A stretch of DNA of 64,000 nucleotides from Marinithermus hydrothermalis DSM 14884. Its GTDB lineage: Bacteria > Deinococcota > Deinococci > Deinococcales > Marinithermaceae. Shown here piece by piece: positions 45,689 to 54,867 of the stretch; within the stretch, counting starts at the first letter, position 1; every line of letters starts with the position of its first letter. The stretch lies in assembly GCF_000195335.1 (NCBI RefSeq), contig NC_015387.1:1240001-1304000 (forward strand), written 5' to 3'. The translations under genes were made by a program, and so were the position numbers. The notes beneath the pieces are model-generated. The model had not been told where the DNA came from. It made no database searches and saw only the letters and a program-made list of their open reading frames with translations.

Positions 45689-48552
45689 ACCGAGGCCGTG
45701 TCGCTCAGCAGGGCCTCCAACGCCTCGCGCGGCATGGGCTTCGCCAGGTAGTAGCCCTGCACGATATCGCAGCCGAGGAGCGCCAGGAGCTTGTACTCCT
45801 CCTCCGTCTCCACCCCCTCGGCGATGGTCTTTAACCCTAGCTTCATCGCCAGACTGACCAGGGTATCCACGATGGCCAGGCTCCTGCGGCTTTGAGTCAT
45901 GCGCTGCACGAAGGACATGTCGATCTTGAGGAAGTCCACCGGCAGCCGCTCCAAGTACGCCAGCGAGGAGTACCCCGTACCGAAATCGTCCACCGCGACC
46001 CGCACCCCCAGCTTGCGGACCTCCTCGAGGAACACCCGAGCCCGCTCGGCCTCCTCCACCAGCAGCCGCTCCGTCACCTCGAGGACCAGGTAACGCCCCA
46101 CGTCCCGGGAGATCGCCTGGATGGCCTCCAAGAAACGCGCGTTGGTTAGGCTTTTGGGGGAGATGTTAAACGAAATCTTGATGGGGCGCTCCAGGCTCAG
46201 GAGGAAGGCCCGGATCTTCTCCAGCATCGCCATCTCCACCGCGGTGATGAGGGGACTCTCCTCGAGCACCTCGATGAAGGCGCTGGGAGCGAGCAGACCT
46301 TTTTGCGGGTCGCGCAACCGCAAGAGCGCCTCGGCCCCCGCGAGGGTTCTCGTGTCCGTGTAGAAGTACGGTTGGAAGTACAGCTCGAACCGGTCTTCCT
46401 TCAGGCTCTGCTCGAGCTGGGCGCGCCACCCCAGGTACCGCAAGGCCCGCGCGTCCATCTCCTGGTCGAAGAGGCTGAAGGTGTTCTCCCCGCCTTTCCT
46501 CTTGGAGAAGTTCAAAGCGGTCGCGGCTTTATTGTACAACTCGTGCGCAGAGGTTGCGTCACGCGGGGAAAAGGCCACACCCACGTGCACGCCGAGCGAG
46601 AGGGTCTCGCCGTTCCACTCGAAAGGTTCCGTGAAGGCCTCGAAAATATGCGGCAGTACCGCCTCGATCGCGGAAGGCTCCACCCCGGGCAGCAGCACCC
46701 CGAACGCGTCCTCCCCCACCCGGCCTACCAGCCCGCCCCCAAGCCGCGCAACCCTCTCCCGAAGGCGCTGCCCCAGCGTGTACAGCAACGCATCCCCAAA
46801 CCGCGCGCCGAACGCACGGTTCACGTGGGTGAACTGGTGCACATCCGCCAGCAGCAGGGCCTTAGAGCCCTCGCGCTCGCGCAGCTCCCCCTCCACCTCC
46901 AGGAGAAACCCCTCCCGGTTCAACAGGTGGGTCAGGGGATCCTGGTACCGGAGGAGCACGACCTCCTCCTGGAGGTGGCGTTCCACCGTCACGTCCTTGG
47001 CGACCCCCACGATCCGGTGCACCGCGCCGTTCCGCATCACGGGCACGATGGTCTGGTCTAGGTAGAACCGCTTCCCGTCCTTGCGCCGGTTCACGAACAC
47101 CGCCTGGAAGGAACGGCCAGCCCGCACGGCCTCCCAAAGCTTCGCGTAAAACCCCGGATCGTGGTACCCGGAACGAAAGATGCTCATCTTCCGCCCCAAC
47201 AACTCCTCCCGCGCGTACCCCGAGATGCGGCAAACCGCGTCGTTCACGTACACGATCCCGCCCTCCGCGTCGGTGACCACGATCCAGTCCGGGCTGGCCT
47301 CCACCGCGCGCTCGATCACCCTTCGGTGCTGCTCCGCCTCAATGTCCTCCAGCGCGGCCGAGAGAACGCGCTGCAACTCCTCCAGGAAATCGATCTCCTC
47401 CTCGGTGAAAAACCCCCGCGCGCCCGCGTAGAGCGCCAGCACCGCGACCGTCCGCCCCTCCCGCAGCACCGGCACCGCGCACACGGACAAGAACCCGCGC
47501 TCGAGCATGATCTCGCGCCACGGGGTTACCGCGGGGTCGGTGCGGGTGTCCGCCACAACGACGATGCGCTGCTCCCGCCACGCCGTGCCGATCGGGTCTC
47601 GGCCCTCGGGGACTTCCGGATCCACGGTCACACGCACCCGATCCAAAAACCCTTCCGCGCGCCCCGCCGCAGCCACAGCCCGGAACTCTCCCGTCCCTTC
47701 CTCCGGCACGGCCACCCAAGCCAGCCCCAACCCACCGCGCTCCACCAGCAAGGCGCATACCGCCCGTAAGAAGGCCGTCTGGTCCTCGGCGGACTCCACC
47801 CGGGCGTTCACGTCCTTAAGGAGGCGGTACAACCGCTCGTACCGCTTTCGCTGGGTTTGATCGATCGCGATCGCCAACCCCGTGGGGCGGCCCTGGTAGG
47901 TCACGGTACGCGCGAACACGAGCACGTCGCGGCGCTCCCCGCGGGCCGTGCGTAACGGAAGCTCCTGGCTGAGCAACTCGAATCCTTTCGCGTACGCTTC
48001 CTCCGCGATGAAGGCCCGCGCGGCCTCCCACAGCTCCTCCGGCAGGACCTCCTCTGGCCTTAAGCGCAATAACTCCTCCCGCGTATACCCCAGCAGTTGC
48101 TGCGCGGCCTCGTTCGCGTACACGAAGGTGTCCCGGAACAGCACCACCGCCACCCCGGGCGCCCGGTCCAAAGCCTCCAGGATCTCCGCGCGCTCCTGCA
48201 CCCAGGAAGCCTCCTGCCAAACACTAATCCACTCGAGCCGCGTGCCCGCACGGTGCGTTACGTTCAACGTTTCCAGGACCACGAGGTACGTGCCGTCCTT
48301 CCGGCGGTACCGGTACCGGTGCCGCAGCTCGTCCACCCCCAGGAACAAGCACCGCAACCCCTCGCGCACGCGGGGGGCGTCCTCCGGGTGTACCTTTTCC
48401 AGGAACCCCGCCGGATTTTGCGCGATCTCGTGCTCGCTCCAGCCCAGCAGGCCCTCCGCTTCCCGGTTCAGGCACGCCACAGAGTCTATGATGATCGTCT
48501 CGTCCTCGAGGCGCGCAGAAATCCGGTATACGATCGCTCGCGGTGGCGTCAT
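45685..48552 (-). CDS. PAS-PAS-GAF-PAS-GGDEF-EAL signalling protein, probable c-di-GMP phosphodiesterase
   Basis: 955 residues, no membrane segment. Two PAS modules (about 10-115 and 120-235), a GAF domain (245-400), a third PAS (405-525), GGDEF (530-685) and EAL (700-950). The GGDEF signature is degraded to VGEDAF, so cyclase activity is unlikely; the domain may bind GTP as a regulator. The EAL domain keeps its key residues: EALLRL, the Glu of LEVTERLL, DDFGTGYSSL, FLKID, IAEGVET and QGYYLAKP. It probably hydrolyses c-di-GMP in response to a cytoplasmic cue sensed by PAS/GAF. Divergent from the cytochrome gene. Confidence 0.92.
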   Translation of the reverse strand: MTPPRAIVYRISARLEDETIIIDSVACLNREAEGLLGWSEHEIAQNPAGFLEKVHPEDAPRVREGLRCLFLGVDELRHRYRYRRKDGTYLVVLETLNVTHRAGTRLEWISVWQEASWVQERAEILEALDRAPGVAVVLFRDTFVYANEAAQQLLGYTREELLRLRPEEVLPEELWEAARAFIAEEAYAKGFELLSQELPLRTARGERRDVLVFARTVTYQGRPTGLAIAIDQTQRKRYERLYRLLKDVNARVESAEDQTAFLRAVCALLVERGGLGLAWVAVPEEGTGEFRAVAAAGRAEGFLDRVRVTVDPEVPEGRDPIGTAWREQRIVVVADTRTDPAVTPWREIMLERGFLSVCAVPVLREGRTVAVLALYAGARGFFTEEEIDFLEELQRVLSAALEDIEAEQHRRVIERAVEASPDWIVVTDAEGGIVYVNDAVCRISGYAREELLGRKMSIFRSGYHDPGFYAKLWEAVRAGRSFQAVFVNRRKDGKRFYLDQTIVPVMRNGAVHRIVGVAKDVTVERHLQEEVVLLRYQDPLTHLLNREGFLLEVEGELREREGSKALLLADVHQFTHVNRAFGARFGDALLYTLGQRLRERVARLGGGLVGRVGEDAFGVLLPGVEPSAIEAVLPHIFEAFTEPFEWNGETLSLGVHVGVAFSPRDATSAHELYNKAATALNFSKRKGGENTFSLFDQEMDARALRYLGWRAQLEQSLKEDRFELYFQPYFYTDTRTLAGAEALLRLRDPQKGLLAPSAFIEVLEESPLITAVEMAMLEKIRAFLLSLERPIKISFNISPKSLTNARFLEAIQAISRDVGRYLVLEVTERLLVEEAERARVFLEEVRKLGVRVAVDDFGTGYSSLAYLERLPVDFLKIDMSFVQRMTQSRRSLAIVDTLVSLAMKLGLKTIAEGVETEEEYKLLALLGCDIVQGYYLAKPMPREALEALLSDTASV

Positions 48553-48610
48553 ACGCTGCGCTCCTTAGCTGGCCCTCATCGTCTGCCCCGCAAAGGGGGC
48601 ATAACGGCTT

Positions 48611-48647
48611 TGTAAGCCCATCTTACACGATCCCCCTCAACAATCAA
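48611..48647 (-). promoter_or_regulatory. Promoter of the EAL gene with an inverted repeat over the -10 box
   Basis: On the minus strand TTGATT (48642-48647), 16 bp, TAAGAT (48620-48625). A perfect inverted repeat TGTAAG-N5-CTTACA (48611-48627) covers the -10 box, a natural place for a repressor. Confidence 0.6.
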
Positions 48648-48721
48648 TCCATACCGCACTCATCTTCCGGCTCCCTCGCCGCAAGCGTGCAGGCCCCCGC
48701 TTACCGCGTCGCTATTTGTGC

Positions 48722-48727
48722 TATAGT
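48722..48727 (+). promoter_or_regulatory. -10 box of the cytochrome c gene
   Basis: TATAGT, 47-50 bp before the start codon, leaving a leader with AGGAGG at 48765-48770. The -35 box is weak (TTACCG at 48701, 15-bp spacer). Confidence 0.45.
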
Positions 48728-48773
48728 TTAAGCATAAACCTTTAAGAACTCGTGAAGGACCCACAGGAGGGAT

Positions 48774-49439
48774 ATGATGAAGGTGTACTCGAGCCGGTCC
48801 TCGCGACCCGTATGGTTACTCGTAGCCGCGTGCGCGCTCCTCCTCACCGCAAGCCTCACGTACGGCCAAGGCCTTCCCCAAAGCAACCCCGAGCGCGGAC
48901 AAACCCTCGCCAACCAGCGCTGCGTGGGCTGCCACGGCCCCAACGGCCAGTCCCAAACCCCCACCTTCCCCAGCCTCGCCGCGCAAGTCCCCAGCTACCT
49001 CAGCACCCAACTCATCCTCCTTCGGGCCGGCATCCGGCAAAGCCCCGTCATGAACGCCATCGCCAAGGACCTCAGCGACCAAGACATCGCCGACCTCACC
49101 GCGTACTACGCCAGCCAACCCCCGCGCGCCCCCTGGCCGGCCAGCGACCCGGAACTCCAAGCCAAAGGCAAAGCCCTCTTCGAAAAAGGCGACCGCACCC
49201 GCGGCTTGATCGCCTGCGCGATCTGCCACGGCCCAGCCGGCCAAGGCGTGAACGCCAACGGCATCCCCCGCATCGCCCAACAATCCCCGGACTACTTCAT
49301 CAACGTCATGAAGGTATTCGCCAACCTCGACCTGCCCCCCGGCGAATCCCCCTTCGTCGACGCCATGATCCTCACCGCGAAACTCCTCACCGAGGATGAA
49401 CTCAAAGCGCTCGCCGAGTACGTGAAGAGCATGCCGTAA
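48774..49439 (+). CDS. Diheme cytochrome c (c4-like)
   Basis: 221 residues; a second ATG at 48777 is better spaced from AGGAGG and may be the true start. A signal peptide (hydrophobic residues 13-30, cleavage near TYGQG) is followed by two cytochrome c modules, each with a heme motif: CVGCH (about residue 50) and CAICH (about 146). Met ligands are probably in SPVMNAIAKDL and in the matching place of the second half. Two-module cytochromes of this kind pass electrons in the periplasm to terminal oxidases. No oxidase gene is beside it. Confidence 0.92.
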   Translation: MMKVYSSRSSRPVWLLVAACALLLTASLTYGQGLPQSNPERGQTLANQRCVGCHGPNGQSQTPTFPSLAAQVPSYLSTQLILLRAGIRQSPVMNAIAKDLSDQDIADLTAYYASQPPRAPWPASDPELQAKGKALFEKGDRTRGLIACAICHGPAGQGVNANGIPRIAQQSPDYFINVMKVFANLDLPPGESPFVDAMILTAKLLTEDELKALAEYVKSMP

Positions 49440-49524
49440 ACACCGCATAGCCGCACCAAACAGCGCATTCCGCAGGACATTTATCCTCGCTGGGGAGCCC
49501 TAACATGGGGCTGTAGCCTCAGCT

Positions 49525-50469
49525 TTGCACCGGCTCCTTTTGCTGCTATTTCTTCTCCTCTTAAGCGCGTGCCACAACCCTACCGCTGAGCCTTGGATCG
49601 GAGTGGTCGTCTCAGGAGAAGGGCGGATGGAGCGGGTCCAAGGCCTCAAAGATGGGCTCACCATATACGGGGTCCCGAACCTGGGCATCAGGGTTTGCAA
49701 CGCGCAAGGCTCCCCCAAAACACTAGCCGAGTGCGCACGCGATTTTGAAGCTGAAGGAGCTCGAGCGCTGATCACTGTAGGCGGCGTAGAAACGCAAACC
49801 GCTTTGCGGTCCACCCATCGCATTCCCATTCTGTACGTGGGGCTTGCGGCCAGCCTGGACTGGGGCTTTATTCAAAGCCTGCGCCGCCCTGGAGGACGGG
49901 TTAGCGGGGTAGACAACGGCTACGCTGAACTCACGGGGAAACGCCTCGAATGGCTTGTCCGGGCTCTGCCCTCAGCCCACCGGGTTCTCGTCCTGTACCA
50001 ACCCGAAGTAGTTCCCACCCCTAAAGCACTCACGCATCTACGCAGCGCAGCCAGCATCCTAGGTACCGAACTCGCTTACTTTGAAGTGCGGCACCGCGAG
50101 GATCTCAACCGCCTGCCTCAAGTCCTCGCCAACACCCAGCCCGACGCCGCCCTTCTCCTCCCCAGTTTCATCCTGGAAAATGCGCTCACAACCCAAGTGC
50201 TCCCAGCGTTGGAAGCAACTCAGGTGCCCCTGGTCGGACTTTCCCCCGAACACACCCGCGCCGGTGCAGCACTTAGCTACGGCGCCAGCGAGCACGCCCT
50301 AGGACAACAAGCTGCCCGGATGCTCAAAAAACTCCTAGAGGGCCTCCCCATCAGCGAACTTCCGGTAGAACGCCCCGACATCCCTCGCCTAACCCTCAAC
50401 CGCCGCGTCCTCGAGCGGTTAGGGTACTCCCCCACACCCCAGGTCGCGGCGCTTGCTGATGAGCTATGA
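49525..50469 (+). CDS. ABC-type substrate-binding lipoprotein (PF04392-like)
   Basis: 314 residues from a TTG. The first 16 residues form a lipoprotein signal with lipobox LLSAC (Cys16), so the protein is anchored outside the membrane. The rest fits the ABC_sub_bind (TrpX/YmxX-like) fold: GLKDGLTIYGVPNLGIRVCNAQGS, then GRVSGVDNGYAELTGKRLEWL and PLVGLSPEHTRAGAALSYGASEHALGQQAARML. No permease or ATPase genes follow; instead a membrane sensor overlaps it by 4 nt (ATGA), so it may present a ligand to that sensor. A TAGCCT box 5 nt before the TTG would make it leaderless. Confidence 0.75.
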   Translation: MHRLLLLLFLLLLSACHNPTAEPWIGVVVSGEGRMERVQGLKDGLTIYGVPNLGIRVCNAQGSPKTLAECARDFEAEGARALITVGGVETQTALRSTHRIPILYVGLAASLDWGFIQSLRRPGGRVSGVDNGYAELTGKRLEWLVRALPSAHRVLVLYQPEVVPTPKALTHLRSAASILGTELAYFEVRHREDLNRLPQVLANTQPDAALLLPSFILENALTTQVLPALEATQVPLVGLSPEHTRAGAALSYGASEHALGQQAARMLKKLLEGLPISELPVERPDIPRLTLNRRVLERLGYSPTPQVAALADEL

Positions 50470-51188
50470 CCCGCCTCGAGGTTCGCTTTCTGCTGGCTGC
50501 TGCTGCTGCTGCCGTCCTTCCCCTAATCGGGATATGGGCCCTTGGATGGCAGCTCCTCAGCACCGCCTACTTGGGCCAAGCTTCTGGACGAATCGAAGGG
50601 CTGGCCGAACGCATCACCGCTGAACTCGAGGCCCGCTTCACGACTCTTAATCGAGTACTGGACACCGCCTGCCACCTCGCCGATCCCAACCCCACCTGGA
50701 GCCTCGAGGTAGCTCTCGCTCGCCTCCCTGAGCTGGATGCCGCAACCTTAACACAAAACGGTCGTTCCTGGAGCGTTTCCCGTTTTGTCGTGCTTACCCC
50801 CGGAGCATCCGTGCCCCCAGCCCCTCCGGGAAGCGTGAGGACCGATCCCTGGGGCGAGCCGGTCTTAAGGATCGAACAACACTGCCTAAGGGGAACGCTT
50901 AAAGCCGACGTACGCCTACGCCCCATCTTTGACTTGGTGGCCCGGGTCCCCCCCGGATACCGCGCGCGCCTCATCAGCCCTCAAGAGGGGCTTCTGGCCA
51001 GTTCTGACCTCACCGAAGTCCTTAATCCCAACATATCCCACCAGGACAAATCCCTCTGGAGAAGCACACGCCGCCTCACCAACGGTTGGGTTTTGGCGGT
51101 CGAAGCTCCTGAACACAACCTGGTCGCGCCCTTACGACGAGCCAACAATTCCTTCGTGTGCTACTTGATCTGGACCCCCAAGATGTGA
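50466..51188 (+). pseudogene. Membrane sensor protein truncated by an insertion sequence
   Basis: The native part runs to about 51147 (227 codons): a membrane helix at residues 8-28 and an extracytoplasmic Cache-like region up to about residue 225. The second membrane helix and any output domain (kinase, GGDEF or methyl-accepting) are lost; the last 13 codons (SFVCYLIWTPKM-like) come from the IS end. The gene overlaps the lipoprotein gene upstream, suggesting a former two-gene ligand-sensing unit. The output type cannot be known from what is left. Confidence 0.7.
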
Positions 51189-52067
51189 AAGAAGGGGGGT
51201 GCTATGGACTCCAACCGGGAGCACCCCCTTTACTATCTTGACGCGGAAACCCTTCTGGTGGATACCTACATCTGGGTGGATGACGAACTCAAGGCCTTGC
51301 AAGCTCAGGGCTTCAACCCCCCCCCAAAGCAAAAGCACCAGAAGGCCACCCTGGCCGAGCTCCTGACCCTCGCCATCTTTTTGCTCCTCCAGGGCCAGGA
51401 CCTCGCCAAAGGCTACCTGGCCGCCAAAACCACCCTGAAGGCTTACTTCCCCTCCCTCCCCCACCTCTCCCGCTTCTACCGGGTCCTTCAGAAGGCCCAG
51501 GGGCTGTTGGCCTGCCTCGCTACGCGCCTTGCTGGCGGAGAAGGACTTTTGCAGGTGGTGGACCTCAAGCCTATCCCCCTGGCCCACGGCCACCGCATCC
51601 ACGGCCTCTCTCTTCCCGAGGCCGCGATGGGGGTAGGACCTCTGGGGGCTTTTGGAGGCTACGTCCTCATGCCGGTGATGAACGAGCGGGGTCTCTTCTT
51701 TCGTTGGGCCATTCTCCCCGGTAATGCCCGGAATACCTGGGGAAGGGACCTCCTGGACGGTTTACCCGCGGTCCCCGGGGACCGGGGTCTTCGCTGGGTC
51801 CAGGGGGTCAAGACGCCACCCTATCGGGTCAGGGGAGGAACGGTGGTGGAGACGGGGTGGAGAGGGTGGATGGAAAGGGTACGGAACTGGATTGAGACGC
51901 GGTTTAGCGTGATGGTGCGGTCTTTGGGGCTTCATCGGATAGAGGCCCGGTCCTACTGGGGTTTGGTGGCCCGGGTGAACCTCATCCTGCTCGTTCACAA
52001 CCTCATACGTAGCCGGGTGCTTCTCAGGATGGCCGGGGTGGAGCTATGAGGTAGCACACGAAGGAAT
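51148..52067 (+). mobile_element. Insertion sequence, IS982-like, about 920 bp
   Basis: Perfect 17-bp inverted repeats mark the ends: ATTCCTTCGTGTGCTAC at 51148-51164 and its complement at 52051-52067. One transposase gene fills the inside. No target duplication is visible (CCAACA on the left, CCAGCT on the right), and the two sides belong to different genes, so the flanks were probably rearranged after insertion. The exact outer base of each repeat is uncertain by a few nt. Confidence 0.85.
51204..52049 (+). CDS. DDE transposase, IS982-like
   Basis: 281 residues, intact. HQKATLAELLTLAIFLLLQGQDLAKGYL and FPSLPHLSRFYRVL near the N-terminus resemble IS982 transposases. Candidate catalytic residues: Asp in VVDLKPIPLAHG, Asp in PGDRGLRW, Glu in WIETRFSVMVRSLG, with RARSLWGL-like EARSYWGLVARVN after it. 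GGGGGG lies 5 nt before the ATG. Being uninterrupted, unlike the two neighbouring transposases, it may still be active. Family naming is by motif resemblance only. Confidence 0.8.
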   Translation: MDSNREHPLYYLDAETLLVDTYIWVDDELKALQAQGFNPPPKQKHQKATLAELLTLAIFLLLQGQDLAKGYLAAKTTLKAYFPSLPHLSRFYRVLQKAQGLLACLATRLAGGEGLLQVVDLKPIPLAHGHRIHGLSLPEAAMGVGPLGAFGGYVLMPVMNERGLFFRWAILPGNARNTWGRDLLDGLPAVPGDRGLRWVQGVKTPPYRVRGGTVVETGWRGWMERVRNWIETRFSVMVRSLGLHRIEARSYWGLVARVNLILLVHNLIRSRVLLRMAGVEL

Positions 52068-52524
52068 CCAGCTTTAGGGCCTCCTTGAATGCTCCTTTTA
52101 GAAAGTGGTGCACGTGCCGACGGACGCTAGGTGATAGGCCGCGTTCAGCGAGCTTTTCGTAAACGTCTTGGATGTGCAAAGGTTGAACCGCGTTAAGGCG
52201 TAGACGATGCAAAGGACGGAGGTATTCGATATAGGTCCAGTAGTGGCGGCTGGTGTTGGGGCGAACTTCCTTGGCCTTGGCCCGGGCATAGCGTTCTAGC
52301 CACTCCCCTACCGTTAGCTTGGCCGGCTCCGGTACAATGCCCGACCCTGCTTTAGGCAAGAGCTTGGCGAGCTTTTCAGCGGCTTCGCGCCGGCTTTTGC
52401 CGTACACCCACTTTTTGATCTGCGAGCCGTCCGCCGCGTATCCCACGGTAACGAAGCCCGCCCAGCGCCCGTCCTTGCGCTGGAAGATCGATCCTTCGCC
52501 CTTGCCGCGCTTGCGTTTCGACAT
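52024..52524 (-). pseudogene. Tyrosine recombinase (integrase), N-terminal fragment
   Basis: The native part is about 52068-52524 (152 codons). RGKGEGSIFQRKDGRWAGFVTVGYAADGS is an Arm-type DNA-binding domain of phage and ICE integrases, and LTVGEWLERYARAKAKEVRPNTSRHYWTYIEYLRPL the SAM-like core-binding domain. The catalytic domain with Arg-His-Arg-Tyr is missing: the frame runs into the IS end (SFVCYLI). It is the remnant of an integrated element. Its promoter side is also occupied by the next IS, which starts 25 bp upstream. Confidence 0.85.
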
Positions 52525-52601
52525 GCTTTCAACATCCTTCCAGGACGGGTCATGTAAAAAACTCGGTTGAGTAAGAGGGGAGCCCTTAGTCTGGTTCTGC
52601 C

Positions 52602-53673
52602 ATGAAGCCGACTGAGGACTCCCCGAGCTCCATCGTACCCTGTCCCCACTGCGGAGCCACCCGTGAGGAGAGCGGGGGCTACCGCAGACGCAAGCTGCGC
52701 ACCTTTCGGGGCATCCAGGAAGTCAGAGTCAAACGGATCCGCTGCGCCCAATGCAAGCGCCAGAAACGAGCTCTCTACCCGGAGGACTGCCCTAGAAGCC
52801 GCTGGTACGCGATCTCCATCCAGGAGCACTTCCTCATCCTCGCAAGCCATCGCGCCCCTGAAAGCGTCCAAAACGATCTCGCCAAGAACCTGGGCTTCCC
52901 CCTCACCCGTCCCACCCGCCTCCGCTGGCTCAGGTCCGCGGGGGCCAGGGCCAAACGGCTCCTTCAGCGGGAGAACCGTCTTCTCCGAGGGCGGGTGTAC
53001 TGGGGGAGTGTGGATGAATGGGGCCTTTGGCCGGGGCCCCAAGGGGTACGGGTACCTTTACTTTGAGGCTTGGACGGGTTGCCCGCTGTGGGGAGACCTT
53101 GGCCATCGGCGGCGTTACGAGCGGGTGCGGGAGCTCCTTTGGAGGTTACCTCCAAGGCTGGGGGTGGTTTCGGACGGGGCGCAGGAGGTAGGGGAGGCGT
53201 TGGGCTGGTTGGGGCGGAGGCTGCTTTGGGCCCGGTGCGCTTTCCACCTGATGCGGGAGGTACGGGCCAAGGTGGACCGGAAGGCGTGGGGGAGATACGG
53301 GAGGGTCTGAGGGTGCTGCGGGGGCTTGGGCCTGGGGAGAGGGAGGCGTTCTTTTGGAAGGAGCTTCTGCCCCGGTGGGGTAAGGCCTTGGAGGGCTGGG
53401 TGCGGGCTTGGGAGGGGTTGCAGGAGGCTTGGGGGGCCGAGGTACCGCCTCCTTGGACACACAACGTGGCGGAGGTAGGGCATGGGCGATTGTGGCGGCG
53501 GCGCAGGCGGAGGGTGTTGCGGAGCCTGGAGGTGGGGGAATCCTGGTTGATGGTGGGGCTTTACCGGATGCGGCATCGGCGGATTGGGGAAAAGAGCCCC
53601 TGGGAAAGGCTTACGGGAACTCTTTCCCCAGAGTGCTGGTGGAGGCCCCTGGTGGGGAGGATAAAAGGGTCAA
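52602..53673 (+). pseudogene. Transposase of IS A, frameshifted and interrupted
   Basis: The start at 52602 gives a zinc-finger N-terminus (CPHCG ... CAQCK) and a helix-turn-helix, then VDEWGLWP with the first catalytic Asp. The frame shifts near 53040 (continues as GPKGYGYLYFEAW, then VVSDGAQEV and ARCAFHLMREV) and shifts back near 53290 (EIREGLRVLRGLG to HNVAEVGHGRLWRRRR). The zinc finger and SDGA...C..H layout recall ISL3 or IS256/Mutator-type transposases. The last 17 bp of the gene lie past the nested IS, ending with TGA at 54886-54888. Not functional as it stands. Confidence 0.8.
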
Positions 53674-54867
53674 CTCAAAACTTGCACTTATGCACCCTGG
53701 GGATACCTATGCGCCAGGACCACTTGAAAGGGGCCGCTGGTTTCCCGTCTGATGACGGGTGCCATGACCCAAGCGGCCCTGTCCCTACTTTGGACCCTCC
53801 TGGCCCTTTTGCCAAGCCCCCACCTCCAGGAATCCCTCAAGGCCCTGCTCTTGCTCCTCCTCCACGACCACGGCAAGGCCAGACCCCAGCACAGCCAGGT
53901 CAAGTCCCCCTCGCCCTCTCTCGCTTCCTCAACCGCTACCCCTGGCCCACCCGCGCTCTCATCCGCCTGGCAAGAAAAGAGGCCGAGAAAGCCCTGGACC
54001 GGGCCAGAAAGAAAAAAGGCCCCAAGCCCCGTCTCCTGGTGGTCCTGGACCTAGTCACTCTGGAGAAGCGGGGCCGTTTCCAGGCCCTGCCCCTCTCCTT
54101 TTTTCACGGCAAGTGGGGACTCCATCTGGTGGTCCTCTACCTCGTCTACGGAGACCTCCGCATCCCTTGGGCCTACCGCCTCTGGCGGGGCAAGGGGGAG
54201 AAGGGCCCTCTCCCGCCTGGCCCCTAAGCCTCCTGGCCTCTCTGCCCCCCTGGATGCGCCGGGGCCTTCCGGATACGGGTGGCCGCGGATGCGGCCTTTG
54301 GCACCACCCGGTTCCTTTTCGGGGTGAAGCGGTTGGGTTTTGAAGCGGTGGTGGGGATGCGGCGGGACCGGAGGCTGCGGGGAGGGGGGAGGCTTGGGAA
54401 CCTCAGGCGGCAGGGGAGCCGGGTCTACCTTTGGGGGCTTTCCTTCCCGGTCTGGGTGGCCTGGTACCGCTACCCCCTGCCCCAAGGGGGCTGGGAGTGG
54501 CGGTACGTGGTGGCCACCTTTCCCGCCACGCCCCGGACGGCGCTCACTTGGGGAAAGAGGCGGTTTGCCATAGAGCACTTCTTCCGCGCCGCGAAAAGCG
54601 AGTTCTCCCTGGGGCAGTTTGGGCAGCGGACGGCTTTGGGGGTGCACCGTTTTCTGGTGCTTTCCCTTCTGGCCTACCTGTTGGCCCACTGGGTGGGCAT
54701 GGAGGGGGAAGGAAGCTGGCGGGAGGCCAGGGAGCGGGCGGCGCGGGTTCTCTTGCCTGAGCTCGTGGTGCAGCTCGCCCTGCGGGAGCTCTATGCCCTG
54801 GGTCTCTGGCCGCCGGGGGGAGGGGGTGAAGGTTTATGCGGGATATGCGGGAGGTGCAAGTTTTGAG
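53674..54867 (+). mobile_element. Insertion sequence B (1194 bp) nested in IS A
   Basis: Ends are CTCAAAACTTGCAC (53674-53687) and its perfect complement (54854-54867). Both sides carry the 4-bp direct repeat TCAA (53670-53673 and 54868-54871), the expected target-site duplication. The insertion lies 17 bp from the right end of IS A, within its terminal repeat. Confidence 0.9.
53752..54866 (+). pseudogene. Transposase of IS B (IS4-superfamily-like), multiply frameshifted
   Basis: Translation must pass through three frames: from ATG 53752 (LLPSPHLQESLKALLLLLL), shift near 53910 in a C-run (LSRFLNRYPWPTRALIRLARKEAEKAL; LLVVLDLVTLEKRGRF with a candidate Asp), shift near 54215 (SLLASLPPWMRRG), shift near 54265 (VAADAAFGTTRFLFGVKRLG with Asp; FAIEHFFRAAKSEFSLGQFG with Glu). 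The DDE layout with the EHFFRAAKSE motif recalls IS4-superfamily enzymes. Shifts fall in G or C runs, so sequencing error is possible but decay is likelier. Confidence 0.75.
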
